From positions 496,001-560,000 of the forward strand of contig MOWL01000069.1 in NCBI GenBank assembly GCA_002110485.1: a stretch of DNA of 64,000 bases, read 5' to 3'. The stretch comes from Emergomyces orientalis (taxonomy: Eukaryota > Ascomycota > Eurotiomycetes > Onygenales > Ajellomycetaceae). The position numbers and the translations under genes were made by a program. Positions 1 to 11,395 of the stretch are shown here, piece after piece. Position 1 is the first letter of the stretch; the number at the start of each line of letters is the position of its first letter. The notes beneath the pieces are model-generated. The model did no database searches. It was not told the DNA's origin and was given only the letters and a program-made list of their open reading frames with translations.

Positions 1-191
1 GGTAGAAAAGGCAGATATAAAGGAATAAGCGGAATCGAGTGGGTTATTAAACCAAATAAGAAATTTTGGATATATGGCATTATAATATTTCCATTTTTTA
101 TGTCCCGCTCTGTAAAAGAAACGAAAATCCTGCTGCCGCCTTTTCCCTTCTTTTCCCTGCTTCTTTTTTTTTTTAAATTTTTTAAATTTTT

Positions 192-829
192 TTATCCCAA
201 GACGATTTCGTAAATTATTATTATTAGGTTGATTGCGATGAGGGGAACTATTGTTTCATGGGCAAAAAGGCAGACTGCGTGTCAGCATAGCATTTTCCAT
301 ACGCTTCTCTCGTTGAAAAATGAGAATGAGGGAAGGGAATTGGGGCAAAAACACAGTCTTCGATAACGTACTTCTCATAACAGTCCGGACACTTGCTATC
401 AGATTGACAGATTTAGCTTTGATGCTTGTATTATCACTGGCGGCGCCGAAGCCGGGATCGTACTGTGTGCGGCCCCAACCAACTATGTGATTAAAGCGTG
501 TCAGTTTAGGCTTTCCTGTATATATATATGTGTGTGCGTGTTGTGCGCGCGCCACATCTAATTTGTTTGAGAGCATCTTAGGTGGATAGACGGGGTGCTT
601 ACTGCGGGCCAGAAAGCGGTCTTCAGAGAGGATGGCGATGGCGTTTATGATAAGGATGATGACTGGGAAATAATAGTATTCTCATGTTAGCCTATAATTC
701 TCCTTTATAAAAATAGGTGTACTATTGTGTGAGATGCTGGGGAGATCCGTCTGTAGGTAGCTCTATCAATATTTAACTGGAGAGCCGAAACATACCATAT
801 AAGAGCTTCCCCAGACCGAAGAGAAACAT
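192..829 (-). CDS. YOS1: Yos1-like ER-Golgi transport protein
   Basis: Four small exons on the minus strand (829-796, 662-603, 482-372, 247-192) join in phase through GT..AG introns of 133, 120 and 124 bp to give 86 aa; no single reading frame shows the gene. The product has a hydrophobic N-terminal helix, the family segment LSEDRFLARIGWGRTQ (residues about 23-38), a polar middle with SIKAKSVNLIASVRTVMR, and a hydrophobic C-terminal helix ending YEIVLG. This is the layout of Yos1/IER3IP1, a small two-helix membrane protein that acts with Yip1 and Yif1 in COPII transport from ER to Golgi; 86 aa is the usual length. The start is chosen because MFLFGLGKLLYV matches the family N-terminus and ends at a good donor. 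It is divergent from ALG12. Confidence 0.9.
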
Positions 830-1098
830 GGTGTCCTTTTAGCGGCGGGCGGTGGGTTATCTTCGCATGGATACAGAGCTGTTTGGAGTATGGCGACTGC
901 TCTCACGTCGAATATTGGGATGTAGCAGCGTATGGGAGGGCGTTGTTGGGTGAGGAATGCGGTGTGAAGGGGGATATGTTGACACTTTGGAGTTGTTGGT
1001 GACGACACTTCTCTTCTGTCTGCCGCCAAAACAACGCCTCTCTCTGGCTACAACCAGACCAACCTCAATACCCCCTTAAACCACCGCAGGATCAGACA
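830..1098. promoter_or_regulatory. Shared YOS1/ALG12 promoter spacer
   Basis: The 269 bp between the two divergent start codons must hold both 5' leaders and both promoters. I see no clear TATA box or named motif. Both neighbours act in the early secretory pathway (ER export and N-glycan assembly), so co-regulation is plausible but is only inferred from the arrangement. Confidence 0.5.
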
Positions 1099-3154
1099 AT
1101 GGCGAGACTAACAGGTGAGTTGATATATATTACGCATATGTAGACATAATCATCCTTTGAGTATCTAGTTTTACAAACCGTCAATTATAATTACTGACCA
1201 CTTAATACAGACTGGTTCCTGCTTTCGCTCATTCCTGGCCTCATCCTCCTCCACCTCTGGGTCTCCCCCTATACAAAAGTCGAAGAATCCTTCAACATCC
1301 AGGCCATCCACGACATCTTAACCTATGGGATACCATTACCATCTGAGGATGTCGCTAAAATACTCCGCGCCCAATATGATCATTTCTCCTTCCCTGGTGC
1401 CGTCCGGCGCACCTTCGTCGGGGCGTTGGTAGTGGCGGGCATAGCGCAGCCATTTATATGGATTAATTCACAAATTGATAAGCAATTGCTAGGTACGAAG
1501 CTACATATGCCACTATACCGGTAAAATTTTGGGGCACTTTCGAGCCACGCGAGAATGTGTTTCCTATACTCCCCTTGGGGTAGTTGAGCTAACTCTTCAT
1601 CTCAAGTACGAGGCGTCGTGGGTTGCTTCAATGCCCTTGCGCTCATCTCATATGCCAGAGGGGTTCGACGGGCGTTCGGCAAGGACGTTGCGGTCTGGTA
1701 TATTTTATTCCAAACTAGTCAGTTCCATGTGGTATACTATGCCTCTCGAACCCTTCCGAATATGTTCGCCTTCGGCATCAGTATGTCTCAATCTCCCCCC
1801 CCCCCCCTTTTTTTTTTAATTCATTCTTAAATCAAAACATGATACTGAAGATATCTAATTCAAAGCCACGATTGCGTTACGATATCTCCTCCCCGAACCC
1901 TCCTCAACGGCACAGCATACCCGATCCCGCAAAAGATACCGTCTTTCTCTCTACCTCCTCACCATTATAGGTATCATATTCCGCTCAGAAATCGCCCTCC
2001 TCCTCGCAACCGCAACAATATACCTCTGGGCAAAAAAGCGCATAACTTTCCGCGGCGAGATTCTCCCCGCCGCAATATCCGGCCTAGCCATCGGCCTCTT
2101 CACCACAATTACCACCGACTCCTATCTCTGGCAAAATTTCCCCCTATGGCCTGAGCTCTCCGCCTTCAAATACAATGTCGTCTCTGGCCACGCCTCCGCC
2201 TGGGGTATTTCCCCATGGCACTTCTACCTCACAGACGCTCTTCCACGCCTTCTCCTCAATCCCATAACCTACACCCTCTGCATCCCCCTCTCGATCTTAC
2301 ATCCATCCACCCGGCCCACAGCCACCTCCCTCCTCCTCCTTCCCCTAACCTACATACTCCTCTACAGCCTCCAACCGCACAAAGAATGGCGCTTCATCCT
2401 CTACACAATCCCACCCTTAACCACCACCGCCTCCCTCGGCGCCTCTTACATCTGGACCCACCGCACAAAATCACTCCTCTACCAACTCCTCTCCCTCCTC
2501 CTCTGCCTATCCACCCTAGCCACCTTCGCAATCTCCACGTTCCTCCTCCTCCCCATCTCCGCCGCAAATTACCCGGGAGCACACGCCCTGACCGCGCTAC
2601 ACTCTAACCACCCTTATAATAACACTCGCAATGCGCATTTACAAACTATCTTGGTACACATGGATAACCTCGCTTGTCAGACGGGCGTAACTCGCTTCCT
2701 GCAGAAACCGCCGCCGGAATCACCACTCCTCATCTTGCCTGGGTCGCCTGATGGGAAGTTCCCAGAACTTCGTAGCGGGGCGCAGAGGTGGGTGTATGAT
2801 AAAACGGATCCCGGGGATGTGGGGGCTATGAAGAAAGATGAGGCGGAGCGGTTTTGGGGAAAGTTTGATTATCTGCTTGTGGAGGTTGGGGATGGTGATA
2901 GTAGTGATACGCCGGGTCGGTGGGAGGTTGTTGATGAAATCACGGGCTTTGGTGGGGTGAGGGTTTTGAGGCCTGGTGAGGAGTTTGGCGGTGGAGGAGA
3001 GGTTGTAGAGGGGATTTTAAGGAGGTTTTTTGGTGATAAAGCCGTAGATGGTTGGAGGGGGGTTAAAGGGATAGGGAAGAAGTATGTTACTAGAGGCTGG
3101 TGGGTTGAGGTGCGGATAGTCCCGAGGATTAGGGTGTTGAGACGTGTTAGGTGA
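1099..3154 (+). CDS. ALG12: Alg12-like alpha-1,6-mannosyltransferase
   Basis: Exons 1099-1114, 1211-1492, 1607-1780 and 1866-3154 give 586 aa, in the usual range for this family. The enzyme (GT22, GT-C fold) adds the alpha-1,6-linked mannose to the lipid-linked Man7GlcNAc2 precursor in the ER lumen, using dolichyl-phosphate mannose. Visible family marks are the first luminal loop YTKVEESFNIQAIHDIL (residues about 26-42), which holds the acidic catalytic motif, and the HKEWRF motif in a later loop, with many hydrophobic helices between. The C-terminal third is soluble and glycine rich. Exon 1 codes only five residues; the junctions at all three introns keep phase and restore family sequence (LLVRGVVGCFNALAL, FGITTIALRYLLPEP). 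Base composition is C-rich and T-rich in the helix region and G-rich near the 3' end. It is divergent from YOS1. Confidence 0.92.
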
Positions 3155-3631
3155 CTGTGGTGTTCCTCTTTTTTATATGGCGCTTTTCTATTTTTGATTG
3201 GAGTGGTCACCTTATACATTTTTGGAGTTACTGTGTGGGAGGAGTATTCTGGGAGTATTCTGTTCCTTGTCTACATACTCAGGTACCCGGAGCATTGTCC
3301 TGGGCCTATTGTTACTGGACATGTAGTAAACTAGTGGATCAGAGAGAGGAAAATCTAGAGGGATTGTTTGGGATATATGGAGAAATCATGGGACAGATGA
3401 TTTAGCAGCTCGACGACAAGCAAAGTAACAAGATGATGTCACACCTAACTGTGAGTATCAAAAGATATACGAGCTCGGCAGCCTCATAAATATATCATAG
3501 GAACAGCAACAAGAAACCCAGTTGAAATCCATCCAAATGATGCCTAACTGGATGGTGCGAAAATGCCAGCACTACAAAAAGAAAGGAGACAACACGAAAC
3601 AAAATAGGACAAAAGCTGATACATAAAGCTC
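3155..3631. other. Convergent spacer, ALG12/dynamitin
   Basis: These 477 bp lie between the stop codons of two converging genes. They hold only short unsupported frames; both 3' untranslated regions and terminators must be here. I see nothing else. Confidence 0.5.
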
Positions 3632-5286
3632 CTAACCCCCTAATCCTTCCAACCTCCCCTCCAGCCCTTTCACCCACGGCCCAACAACCTCCATATTCCC
3701 CTTCATCGCCACCTCACATTCCCTTACCTTCTCCTCCACAACCCCCAATCCATCCCTCCACTGCTCAATCTCTCTCTTCATCTCCGCTTGCCTGTCCTCC
3801 AACGCATCCAGATCCTCCGACGCCCGCGCCGCGCCCGCATGGATCGCGCGCAGCGAACGCAGCCGCTCCAGCACGCTGGGTAATAGAGGATGCAGCGAGG
3901 TTATGGTTGGTAAGGTTGTGTAGAGGGCTTGGATCTTTGCGGCCTGTTCGCTGGCGGCGGAGTCGGTTTCCGTGGCGGAGAGGGAGGAGAGGGATGGTGG
4001 AATGTTGTCGGTTGTTTGGTTTGTTGCCGTGCCTGTTGTGTTTGTGGCTCCTGTGGGGTCATCGGAGGTTGCGGCGGCGATGCGGGCAGCGATGACGGCG
4101 CGGGCTGCTTCGGTTGCGCGACGGCGGGCGGAGGAGAGGGCGTCGGCGTCTGCTGTTAGTTTGCGGATGCGGGTTGTTAGGGCTTCGATGTGTGGGGTTG
4201 TTACGGTGGCTTGGGAGTGCGACTGGGATTGGGGGGTGGGGATGGAGGCGGAGGGACCAGTTAGAGTACTGGAGAGGGTGGAGAGTTGGAGGGTGAGGTG
4301 GTTGAGGGTTGGTAGGATGGGTTGGGGTCCCGCGCTGTCGTGTGAGGCGTGAGGTATCGGAGTGTTAGGGATGCCCAGGGCTGCTTCGAGCAGGGTAAGG
4401 CGGGCATCGAAAGCGGCGGCATTTGAGAGGAGACCCGTGGGGATACTGGATTGGGGCCCGTGTAGCAGTTCATTTCGTTGTTTCGCGGCGTGGACGGTGG
4501 GAGGGATACTGCCTCCTAGTTTCTGAGAAAGTATCTCCTCTGCAGTAATAGGGCCCGCGGCGCCTCGTGAGGAGGTATGGAGGCTGTCCAACGCCCGACT
4601 TAACTCCAACACGCCATTGTCCAGGTCGTCGTGGTCACCATCCTCTGAATCACCCTCGTCCACACCAGCCCCACTGGACCGTGTACCCAGTTGGGCCTTT
4701 CGAGTAGCCAATTCTTCTTTTAATTCCTCAGCCTCTCTACGTAACCTAGCCAGTTTCCGTTCCAGAGACTCGTCTTCTTCGTCGCTGACGTCTCCTAGGA
4801 CTTCTGTTCCGTCTTCCCTCCGTTGCCTCCGCCGGCTCATAGCCTTGTATGACTTCTTTCTGGAGGCAACGCTGTCTGAGAAATCGACGTCGCGGGCGTC
4901 TAGGCGGGATGGGAGGAAATGTGATCGGGCCTGGTCTGGTTGGAGACGCTGACGGTCGATTTCCGGGTTGGTTGATTCATCTTGGAAAGGGGAAGGGGAG
5001 CGGACGGTTGCGGTCTGGCAACTGGTTAGACAAGGCATTTCTAAGGGCAAAACGGCTAAACGCCTGTGAATTGGGGAGCTTACAGCCAGAGTAGAACCGT
5101 CTGTGAGTTCAGGGGTCTCGTAGATATCAGGAGCTAGATCCTGGTTGGTGATAAATATACACAATGGTTAGCAGAAGTAGGTACTGAAGCTTGTTGTGGT
5201 CAGGGGCAGGCCTGAACGGGAAGAAAGGATGTAGCTGGGTATCGCACCAGGTCAGGAAGCCCAGCGTATTTTTTGTTGAAAGCCAT
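3632..5286 (-). CDS. Dynamitin (dynactin p50 subunit)
   Basis: Two exons (5286-5248 and 5140-3632) joined across a 107-bp intron give 515 aa. The first exon supplies MAFNKKYAGLPDL and the second starts DLAPDIYETPELTD, together the typical N-terminal signature of dynamitin (DCTN2/Jnm1), a structural subunit of the dynactin shoulder that links cytoplasmic dynein to cargo and to microtubules. The middle has a basic stretch KKSYKAMSRRRQRRED followed by a charged coiled coil of about residues 125-165, low-complexity Ser/Thr/Ala linkers, and a C-terminal coiled coil with DALEDRQAEMKREIEQW. The upstream start is preferred over the in-frame ATG in the intron because it restores the conserved N-terminus. 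The donor GTGCGA is weak but phase is exact. It is somewhat longer than I expect for fungal orthologues because of the Ser/Thr-rich linkers. Confidence 0.88.
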
Positions 5287-7091
5287 TGTTGGGTGTAAAT
5301 ATATCTTGTTTGCTGTCCTCACCCTCCTCCGTCAATCCTGGAGATAATCCCGGTGATATTTGTTGCTGCTCCTGTTGCTGGTGTTGTGACGTTTGTTTGT
5401 ATCTTCAGAGTTTCAAGGAGCCCTCTGGAGCCATCGTCATAGTCACGTGGCACGCGGTATTTCCAACCCAGTCGGCAGCAGCAAAGAAGTTTCAGTCTGG
5501 TTTGATATAATAGTGTAGAATAACATCTACTTGATCAATAATGGTAAGGGATGCGGATTCAGTATTCAATTTTCTATCCAGTGCTACCAAGTACTGTCCT
5601 ACTAGTAGACCAAGATAAGCCGCCAATTGGCTCTATGATTAGTTTTGTCAAGCACTCGACGAATGTCTCCAATTTATTTATCATATAGACCTGGACAAGT
5701 GCATCGTTCAACTCCAGATGAAGAAAACACATCTGTCATCTGCTGGTGATTTTGAACTCCCTCTTTCTATGGTAACCACACCGTGCGGGAAGACATGATA
5801 TTCCACCTAGAGATTGGGGAAGGATTTCTCGGATGGATATTTACATGTTTAAGGGGGGAAAAGAGAACGAGAAAATAGGTGGGATGGAATTCAGAGAGGC
5901 CATGCTTTCCAAGGGTTCTATCTTCCCTATCATCACGATACTAATCATAGGTAGGACCGACAGTGCTACGAGTAATCGTGACAGTGTATGGTAGTACCGC
6001 GGGCTGCCGGATACACAACAATCAGGCATCACGGATCCAACATGTGCTAAGGGAATATTTACAGTTAAAGACAACCATGTCAGCGCTCAAATCGGTGGGG
6101 TTCCTGGCAACGGCACCCCCTGGCATAGTTTGAATTGGAAAAATATAGAAAAGGTTCCTGGATTGCGGGTTCAAATCAGATGTTTCTCGTCCAACTGTCG
6201 GTGTCGATTCCTAGACTCGCAGGAAGCTAGATGGATAGATCCCTGCCTATTATTCTTAAGCGGTGATCATTTGTCTCAGCAACAGGGTCACAATCATATG
6301 TGAGGCTGTCCTTAGGTGGAAGATGGTGCACATGTGTAAGGGTGGGTAACAATACATCAGTTACTGGCAGCCTCTGCAGAGAAATCTTGGAAGTGGGAAA
6401 TCGCGTACCTCATGGGTCACTGAGCTATAAAAAAAAATGAAAGCTCCGATGGTTTCAGGAGATTCACGAGATTCACGAGACTCGGGAGATTATCATCTCG
6501 CAAAAACGGAGCTTGCCATGCCATGCCAAGGTCTGGGAGAGTTATGGAGTAGTATGGGATAGCTATCCATAAAGAATCATTCGGATGGACTCCACCTCTC
6601 TCACTAGCCAAACTGCCAACACGAACAAGTAGAATTGGTTTGAATTCGACTTCGATGGTTTCTGCCTTGTTTTAGCATGTGCATGTCATTTCCCTTGCAA
6701 TTCCCACATGATTATACGTGTTATTCCTGCGGTGTCTCACTGCTCGACTGCTATCCTCATTTCTCCCCCTCTTTCTTGTGCTGCTGCTGCTGCTTTGGTG
6801 CTGCCAATAAATACAGTGCCAACTCCGAGGCTCAGAGACAAAAAAAACTCCCCCAAAACCCCACCACCATGGGAGCATAACAAATGGGTTCCATCTTTCC
6901 GCTCCTATATCAATCGCCGAGTCCCCTCGTCTTTGTTTTTTTGGTCTTCTTTTCTTTTCTTTCTTTTCGTTCGTCGTTCTTTTGTTCCAATTAAAACTTC
7001 TACATACATATCGAGTTGTTGCTGCGTCCCTCCCACTCCCACTCCCCGGCATCTACATACACACTCATAACGTCACTCACATACATCTACA
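5287..7091. other. Long divergent intergenic region
   Basis: This 1.8-kb stretch separates the divergent dynamitin and lipocalin-like genes. A CACGTG lies at about 5444-5449 near the dynamitin start. A short direct repeat of GATTCACGA units occurs at about 6460-6490. From about 6700 to the ATG at 7092 the strand is pyrimidine rich with long CT and T tracts, typical of a strong filamentous-fungal promoter and leader. Frames here are short and unlike any protein I know. A GGTTCAAATC at about 6169 resembles a tRNA T-loop, but no stems pair around it. Confidence 0.5.
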
Positions 7092-8096
7092 ATGGCTGCT
7101 CCAACTGAAATCACCATCCAAGACCTCAATGGCACCTGGGTCATGGTAAGAATTATTATTCCATATATTAATAAACAAACGTTTTAAAATGAAAATAAAA
7201 CATCAAAAGCCAAATACTCACAAAATCTCCAAAGGACAAATCCATCTCCAACGACCCCGACCCCATCTTCAAGCTGGTTAGCTCCCCGCCCCCTCCAAAC
7301 CCTAATCCACCCGGATTCACATGCAAAAAATACCTCCACATCCACGGCATGGCAGCATAATGGAGTAGTATAGTACCAAAAAAAAAACGCCATAAAAAAT
7401 AAAATCCAAACTAACCAAAACCCCCCCACCATCATTCAAACCCCAACAGCAAGGCATGTCCTGGCTAACCCGCACAGCCATTGGCCTCGCCACCGTAACC
7501 CTAAAAATATCCCAAAAGAAAAACGACACCGGCACTGTGCAAATCGACATCGACCAACTGCTCACGGGCGGCGTTAAGGGCACCGCCGAACACCGCTTCC
7601 TCGACTGGTCTGAGAGACCCCACCAGGATCACATCTTCGGTAGCGTCATTGGCCAGAGCCGTTTCCTTAAAGCTGGCGAAGCCGATGCGGACGGCAAACG
7701 ACGTCCCAATGTCGATGTGCAGACGAAAACGGGCGATGAGGGGGAGGATGTTGCTGTGGCTAAGTTTTTGAGGGGGGAGATGTTGGCCAATGGTGATTTG
7801 ACGGATGGGTTTGAAGTTGATGAGGCCAATGAGGACTTTTTGCAGAGTTGGGTGCGGAGTCAGGAGAGTGGGTGGACTGGGGAGCAGGTATGGCATATAT
7901 ATATATATATATATATACTTAATTCGGGAGAAATAAGGGATGGCTAACTTATTTTATTTTTTCTGTGATCCAGATCTGGGGATTTGAGATCATCGATGGT
8001 GTCAGACGTTATACGCGCCGCGTCGTCGTTGCCAAAGACGGCCAGGTCGAGAAGGTCAGGCTGGTCTATACCTTCGTTGACCGCAGTAACGCGTAA
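7092..8096 (+). CDS. Conserved fungal lipocalin-like protein
   Basis: Exons 7092-7145, 7235-7276, 7450-7887 and 7974-8096 join in phase 0 at every junction and give 218 aa. The N-terminus reads DLNGTWVM then DKSISNDPDPIFKLQG, the middle has GLATVTLKISQ and DIDQLLTGGVKGTAEHRFLD, and the end has QIWGFEIIDGVRRYTRRVV. I recognise this as a widespread, uncharacterised fungal family with a predicted lipocalin/calycin-like beta barrel: alternating beta-type strands, a GTW motif near the start (a common lipocalin feature) and no signal peptide, so it is probably cytosolic. The third intron carries a perfect (TA)n run at about 7895-7918. Function is unknown; a small hydrophobic ligand is only a guess from the fold. 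The long CT-rich leader suggests strong expression. Confidence 0.72.
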
Positions 8097-9361
8097 ATGC
8101 TATGTTGGTAGATTCCCCCGAATTTTTAGAATGAAGCATGAAAGAAGCAATGATGATATATGCATAAGTATATATATATATATATATCAGGGAATGAACG
8201 AGTTTTATTTTATACAGAGTGGTGACCACCAATAATCATACTGCACCCGGTGAATACAATGTGGCAATATATCCAAATTGAGATTGATAAAGTCTCTCAA
8301 TATTGACGGATAGAAGAGAGCTGCGTCTTTTCAGTTGGCAGCTTCGCCTCGTTTTCCGGGTTCTCTTAACATGCACCTGCACATGTACATGTACATACAT
8401 ACTTATACAGTTAACCACATACTTTCGGTTTAAAGATCTATGGTAGATTTAACAATTCTTTGCAATATTTACGAGTTATATTACTGACAGCCTATAAGGT
8501 CTGGATAGGATAATAGCCTGTTAACCTGCTCTTGATATCACTTCGTGCTTTCCGAACTGTAATCTCTCAACACACTCAGATGCATACATGTGGATAATAT
8601 TCAGATTGTTGCGTAGCCAATTTGTTCGAGAATCGGAACAAGAATAGCAAACAAAATAAAATGGACATATAGGTATCCAAAATGAAATAGCATGCACGCA
8701 TGTAGAGCTATATCAGCAAGAGAGAAAGAAAAAGGGAGGCGGGGGACCGGGAGAGTCAGGGAAATAAATGTATTGTTTTGTCTCCCTCAAAGAGTCCTCA
8801 GCTCTCCGCCTACAAGGGAATGGAAAATTCCACCACCATCGCTCTAACTCACCCCGCAAGCCTTCCCACCCTCCTGCGCAAAAAAGGGGATATATACGAA
8901 CAGTTTTTCGAAATAATGAAAAAAGGAAAAAATTAAAAGCTGCAAACACCCTATTTCTTCACTCTGCTCCATGTCGCTCTTTTACTTTTTCCGTCTTCTT
9001 TCTCCATTTTCTCACCCTCTCCAACAACCGCTCGTTCTCCTCGATAGGTACATATATACATGTTACATCATATGTACTGCATATATATAGACGACAGACT
9101 TAGGTATGTCGGGGCATGGTAACGTGTGCCTGTCACATCCGAAACAAACAGACGACATTGTTTCGGAAACATGTCAGTAAACCATTTTCACGCACACAGG
9201 GGGCGCAATCAAAAACAACCAGAGGTTAAGTTATAGTCTATCGAACAAATAATAGAAAGTGAAAACTAATATATATAGAAAATAAAAATAAAAATAAAAC
9301 ATCAAATGTGTATTGTGTTTATCGCGAGGGATAAAAGAAATTATGAATATGGAAAACAGAT
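8097..9361. other. Convergent intergenic region
   Basis: This 1.26-kb stretch lies between the 3' ends of the lipocalin-like and MMSDH genes. It holds a (TA)n run at about 8169-8187, several AT-rich tracts, and a perfect 9-bp inverted repeat at 9139-9166. Short frames look non-coding; I see no gene. Confidence 0.5.
9139..9166. repeat. Perfect inverted repeat, possible hairpin
   Basis: CCGAAACAA at 9139-9147 is mirrored by TTGTTTCGG at 9158-9166 with a 10-base spacer. It lies in the convergent 3' region, about 195 bp beyond the MMSDH stop. It could form a hairpin in either transcript; role unknown. Confidence 0.5.
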
Positions 9362-11395
9362 TTAACTATGCGTAGGCATCACGACGCTCGCCTTTGTATT
9401 AACCGCATCCTCACTGCGCCACAGACTCGTCACTGTCTTCTGCTGCGTGTAGAATTGCAAGCCGGGCTTGCCGTAGAAAGTGCTCGCGCCGCCGCCGGCA
9501 ATGCTCTTCTTGTTGCCTGTGAAGGAGAACATGGGGAGGGGGACGGGGATTGGGCTGTATCCTGTTAGTATATACATTTGTTGTATTTTGGGGGAAGTGG
9601 GGTGGGCTTGGGAAGGGAAGCAAAAAGGACAATACATACACATTGATACCGATTTGGCCAGCCTCAAGCTCGCGTTGGAACTTGGTGGCTGTGGGGCCGG
9701 AGCAGGTGAAGACGGCAGCACCATTACCGTATTCGTTCGCGTTGATGAGGGAGATGGCGTCGTCGACGGTTTCGACTTCGAGACAGACGAGAACGGGGCC
9801 GAAGATCTCCTCGGTGTAGCAGCGCATGTGTGGCTTTACGTTGGTGATGATGGTGGGACCGACCTTGAATACGGGGGAAAGTTCCAAGTTAGTACAAAGG
9901 GACAGCGACGATGATGATACCAGGTGAAGTATTCCTTACCCAGTTGCCATTGGGATATTTCTCGGGCTTAAATCCGCGCCCATCAAGCAGGATGGTGGCG
10001 CCCTCCTCCTCAGCACTGGCAATGAGATCCTCAATCCGCTTCTTGCTCTCGGGGCTGATGACGGGACCCAGATCGGCGCCTTCTTCGAAGCCGCCGTCGA
10101 CTTTCAAAGCCTTGGCCCGCTCAGCGATCTCCGGGAGCCATTCCTTGGTCTCCCCGACCATCACGAGAGTACTCAATGCCATGCATCGTTGGCCAGCAGC
10201 GCCAAACGCGGCGCCCGTGATGGCGTTCAGGGCGTGGTTCTTGTTGCAGTCTGGAAGGACGGCGGCGTGGTTCTTGGCTCCCAGGTTGGCCTGGACTCGC
10301 TTGCCGTTGGCGGAGCCACGGGTGAAGATGTATTCTCCTGCGCGGTTGCTGCCGACGAAGCTGATTGCCTTGATAGCGGGCTCGTCGATGATGAAGTCGA
10401 CGGTCTTGGCGGAGCCGTGGATGACGTTGATAACTCCTTCAGGGAAACCGGCTTCTCTGGCCAGTTCAGCGAGAATCATCGCGGCACCCGGGTCACGTTC
10501 GGATGGCTTGAGAATCAAGCAGTTGCCGGTCACAGTAGCGGTAGGGATGGACCAGAGGGGAATCATGGCCGGGAAATCTTGAATACCAAGTTAGCAATCC
10601 TGAAAGTACGCCATATAATAGAGCAAATAAAAAGAAGGGGAAAGAGAAGGAGAAGATAAAATAATAAAAAAGCATACTGAAGGGGCAAATAGCCGCAACA
10701 ACACCCAATGGCTCTCTATAACTCCTCGTTTCCATATCCTTGGCCACCTCCAACACCTCCCCCGTAAGCTGGGTTGTGATACCGCACGCCGTCTCCGCAA
10801 CCTGCAGACCTCTCAGCACATCACCTTTAGCATCAGCAAAAGTTTTCCCTTGCTCCAGCGTGATACTGGCAGCCAGGCGATCCCAATTCGCGCGGATCAG
10901 GTTCGTGAATTTGAAAATAATCTGCTGTCTGGCCATGATGCTGGTGGCGCGCCACGCGGGGAACGCCTTCTGGGCGCTCTCGACGGCCGCGCGCAGCTCA
11001 GCATCTGTGCTCTGGGGCACGCGGGTGACGAGATTGTTAGTGGCGGGGTCATGCAGGTCGATCCATGTGCTGGCGTTGGATGGGATGAATTTGTTATCGA
11101 TGAAGTTGCAGGTGTTGACGGGGGAGGCGAGCGGGGCGTGGCTCATGGGATAGTTGTCGGGTGGGTAAGGGGCAGCTGCGGCTTCTGCGGAGGCAGGGTT
11201 CAGCTGCTGCGCTGTAGCATGTAATCTGCGGATTGCAGTCTGCGATGTGGGGAGTTTGGAGGCCATTCTGCTGGTGCTGTTGGTGGTGGTGGTTATGCTG
11301 CGGGAGGTGAGGTTTGTGATGGGGATGCGGGGAGAAATGGCCGAGCGAGCGGTGAACGTGGGGATGGACCGGGCAACGGCACGACGGGCGGCCAT
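9362..11395 (-). CDS. Methylmalonate-semialdehyde dehydrogenase
   Basis: Exons 11395-10678, 10577-9940, 9863-9640 and 9554-9362 give 590 aa. The enzyme (ALDH6 family, CoA-acylating) converts methylmalonate semialdehyde to propionyl-CoA in mitochondrial valine breakdown, and malonate semialdehyde to acetyl-CoA. The first about 85 residues are rich in Arg, Ser and Thr with no acid (MAARRAVARSIPTFTARS), a mitochondrial presequence. The family hallmarks follow: FIDNKFIPS, CPFNFPAMIPLWS across the first splice, ILKPSERDPGAA, FVGSNRAGEYI, the catalytic cysteine in FGAAGQRCMALS, EEIFGPVL, and INVPIPVPLPMFSFTG across the last splice. The third acceptor must be the second AG (ATACAG) to keep INVPIPV in frame. 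Start is the ATG at the head of the presequence; upstream in-frame sequence is AT-rich leader. Confidence 0.93.

Noticed and set aside
256..576. 106-codon minus-strand frame as an independent gene
   Set aside because: Only its middle (GWGRTQYDPGF to RTVMR) is coding, as exon 3 of YOS1; the rest reads through introns.
1529..1819. 96-codon plus-strand frame in ALG12
   Set aside because: It runs through intron 2 and exon 3 in a different frame from the ALG12 helices; a shadow.
6160..6182. GGTTCAAATC resembling a tRNA T-loop
   Set aside because: The flanking bases do not form the T-stem, and no acceptor, D or anticodon arms can be drawn.
9911..10582. 223-codon plus-strand frame over the dehydrogenase
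   Set aside because: Antisense shadow of MMSDH exon 2; the minus strand carries the catalytic motif.
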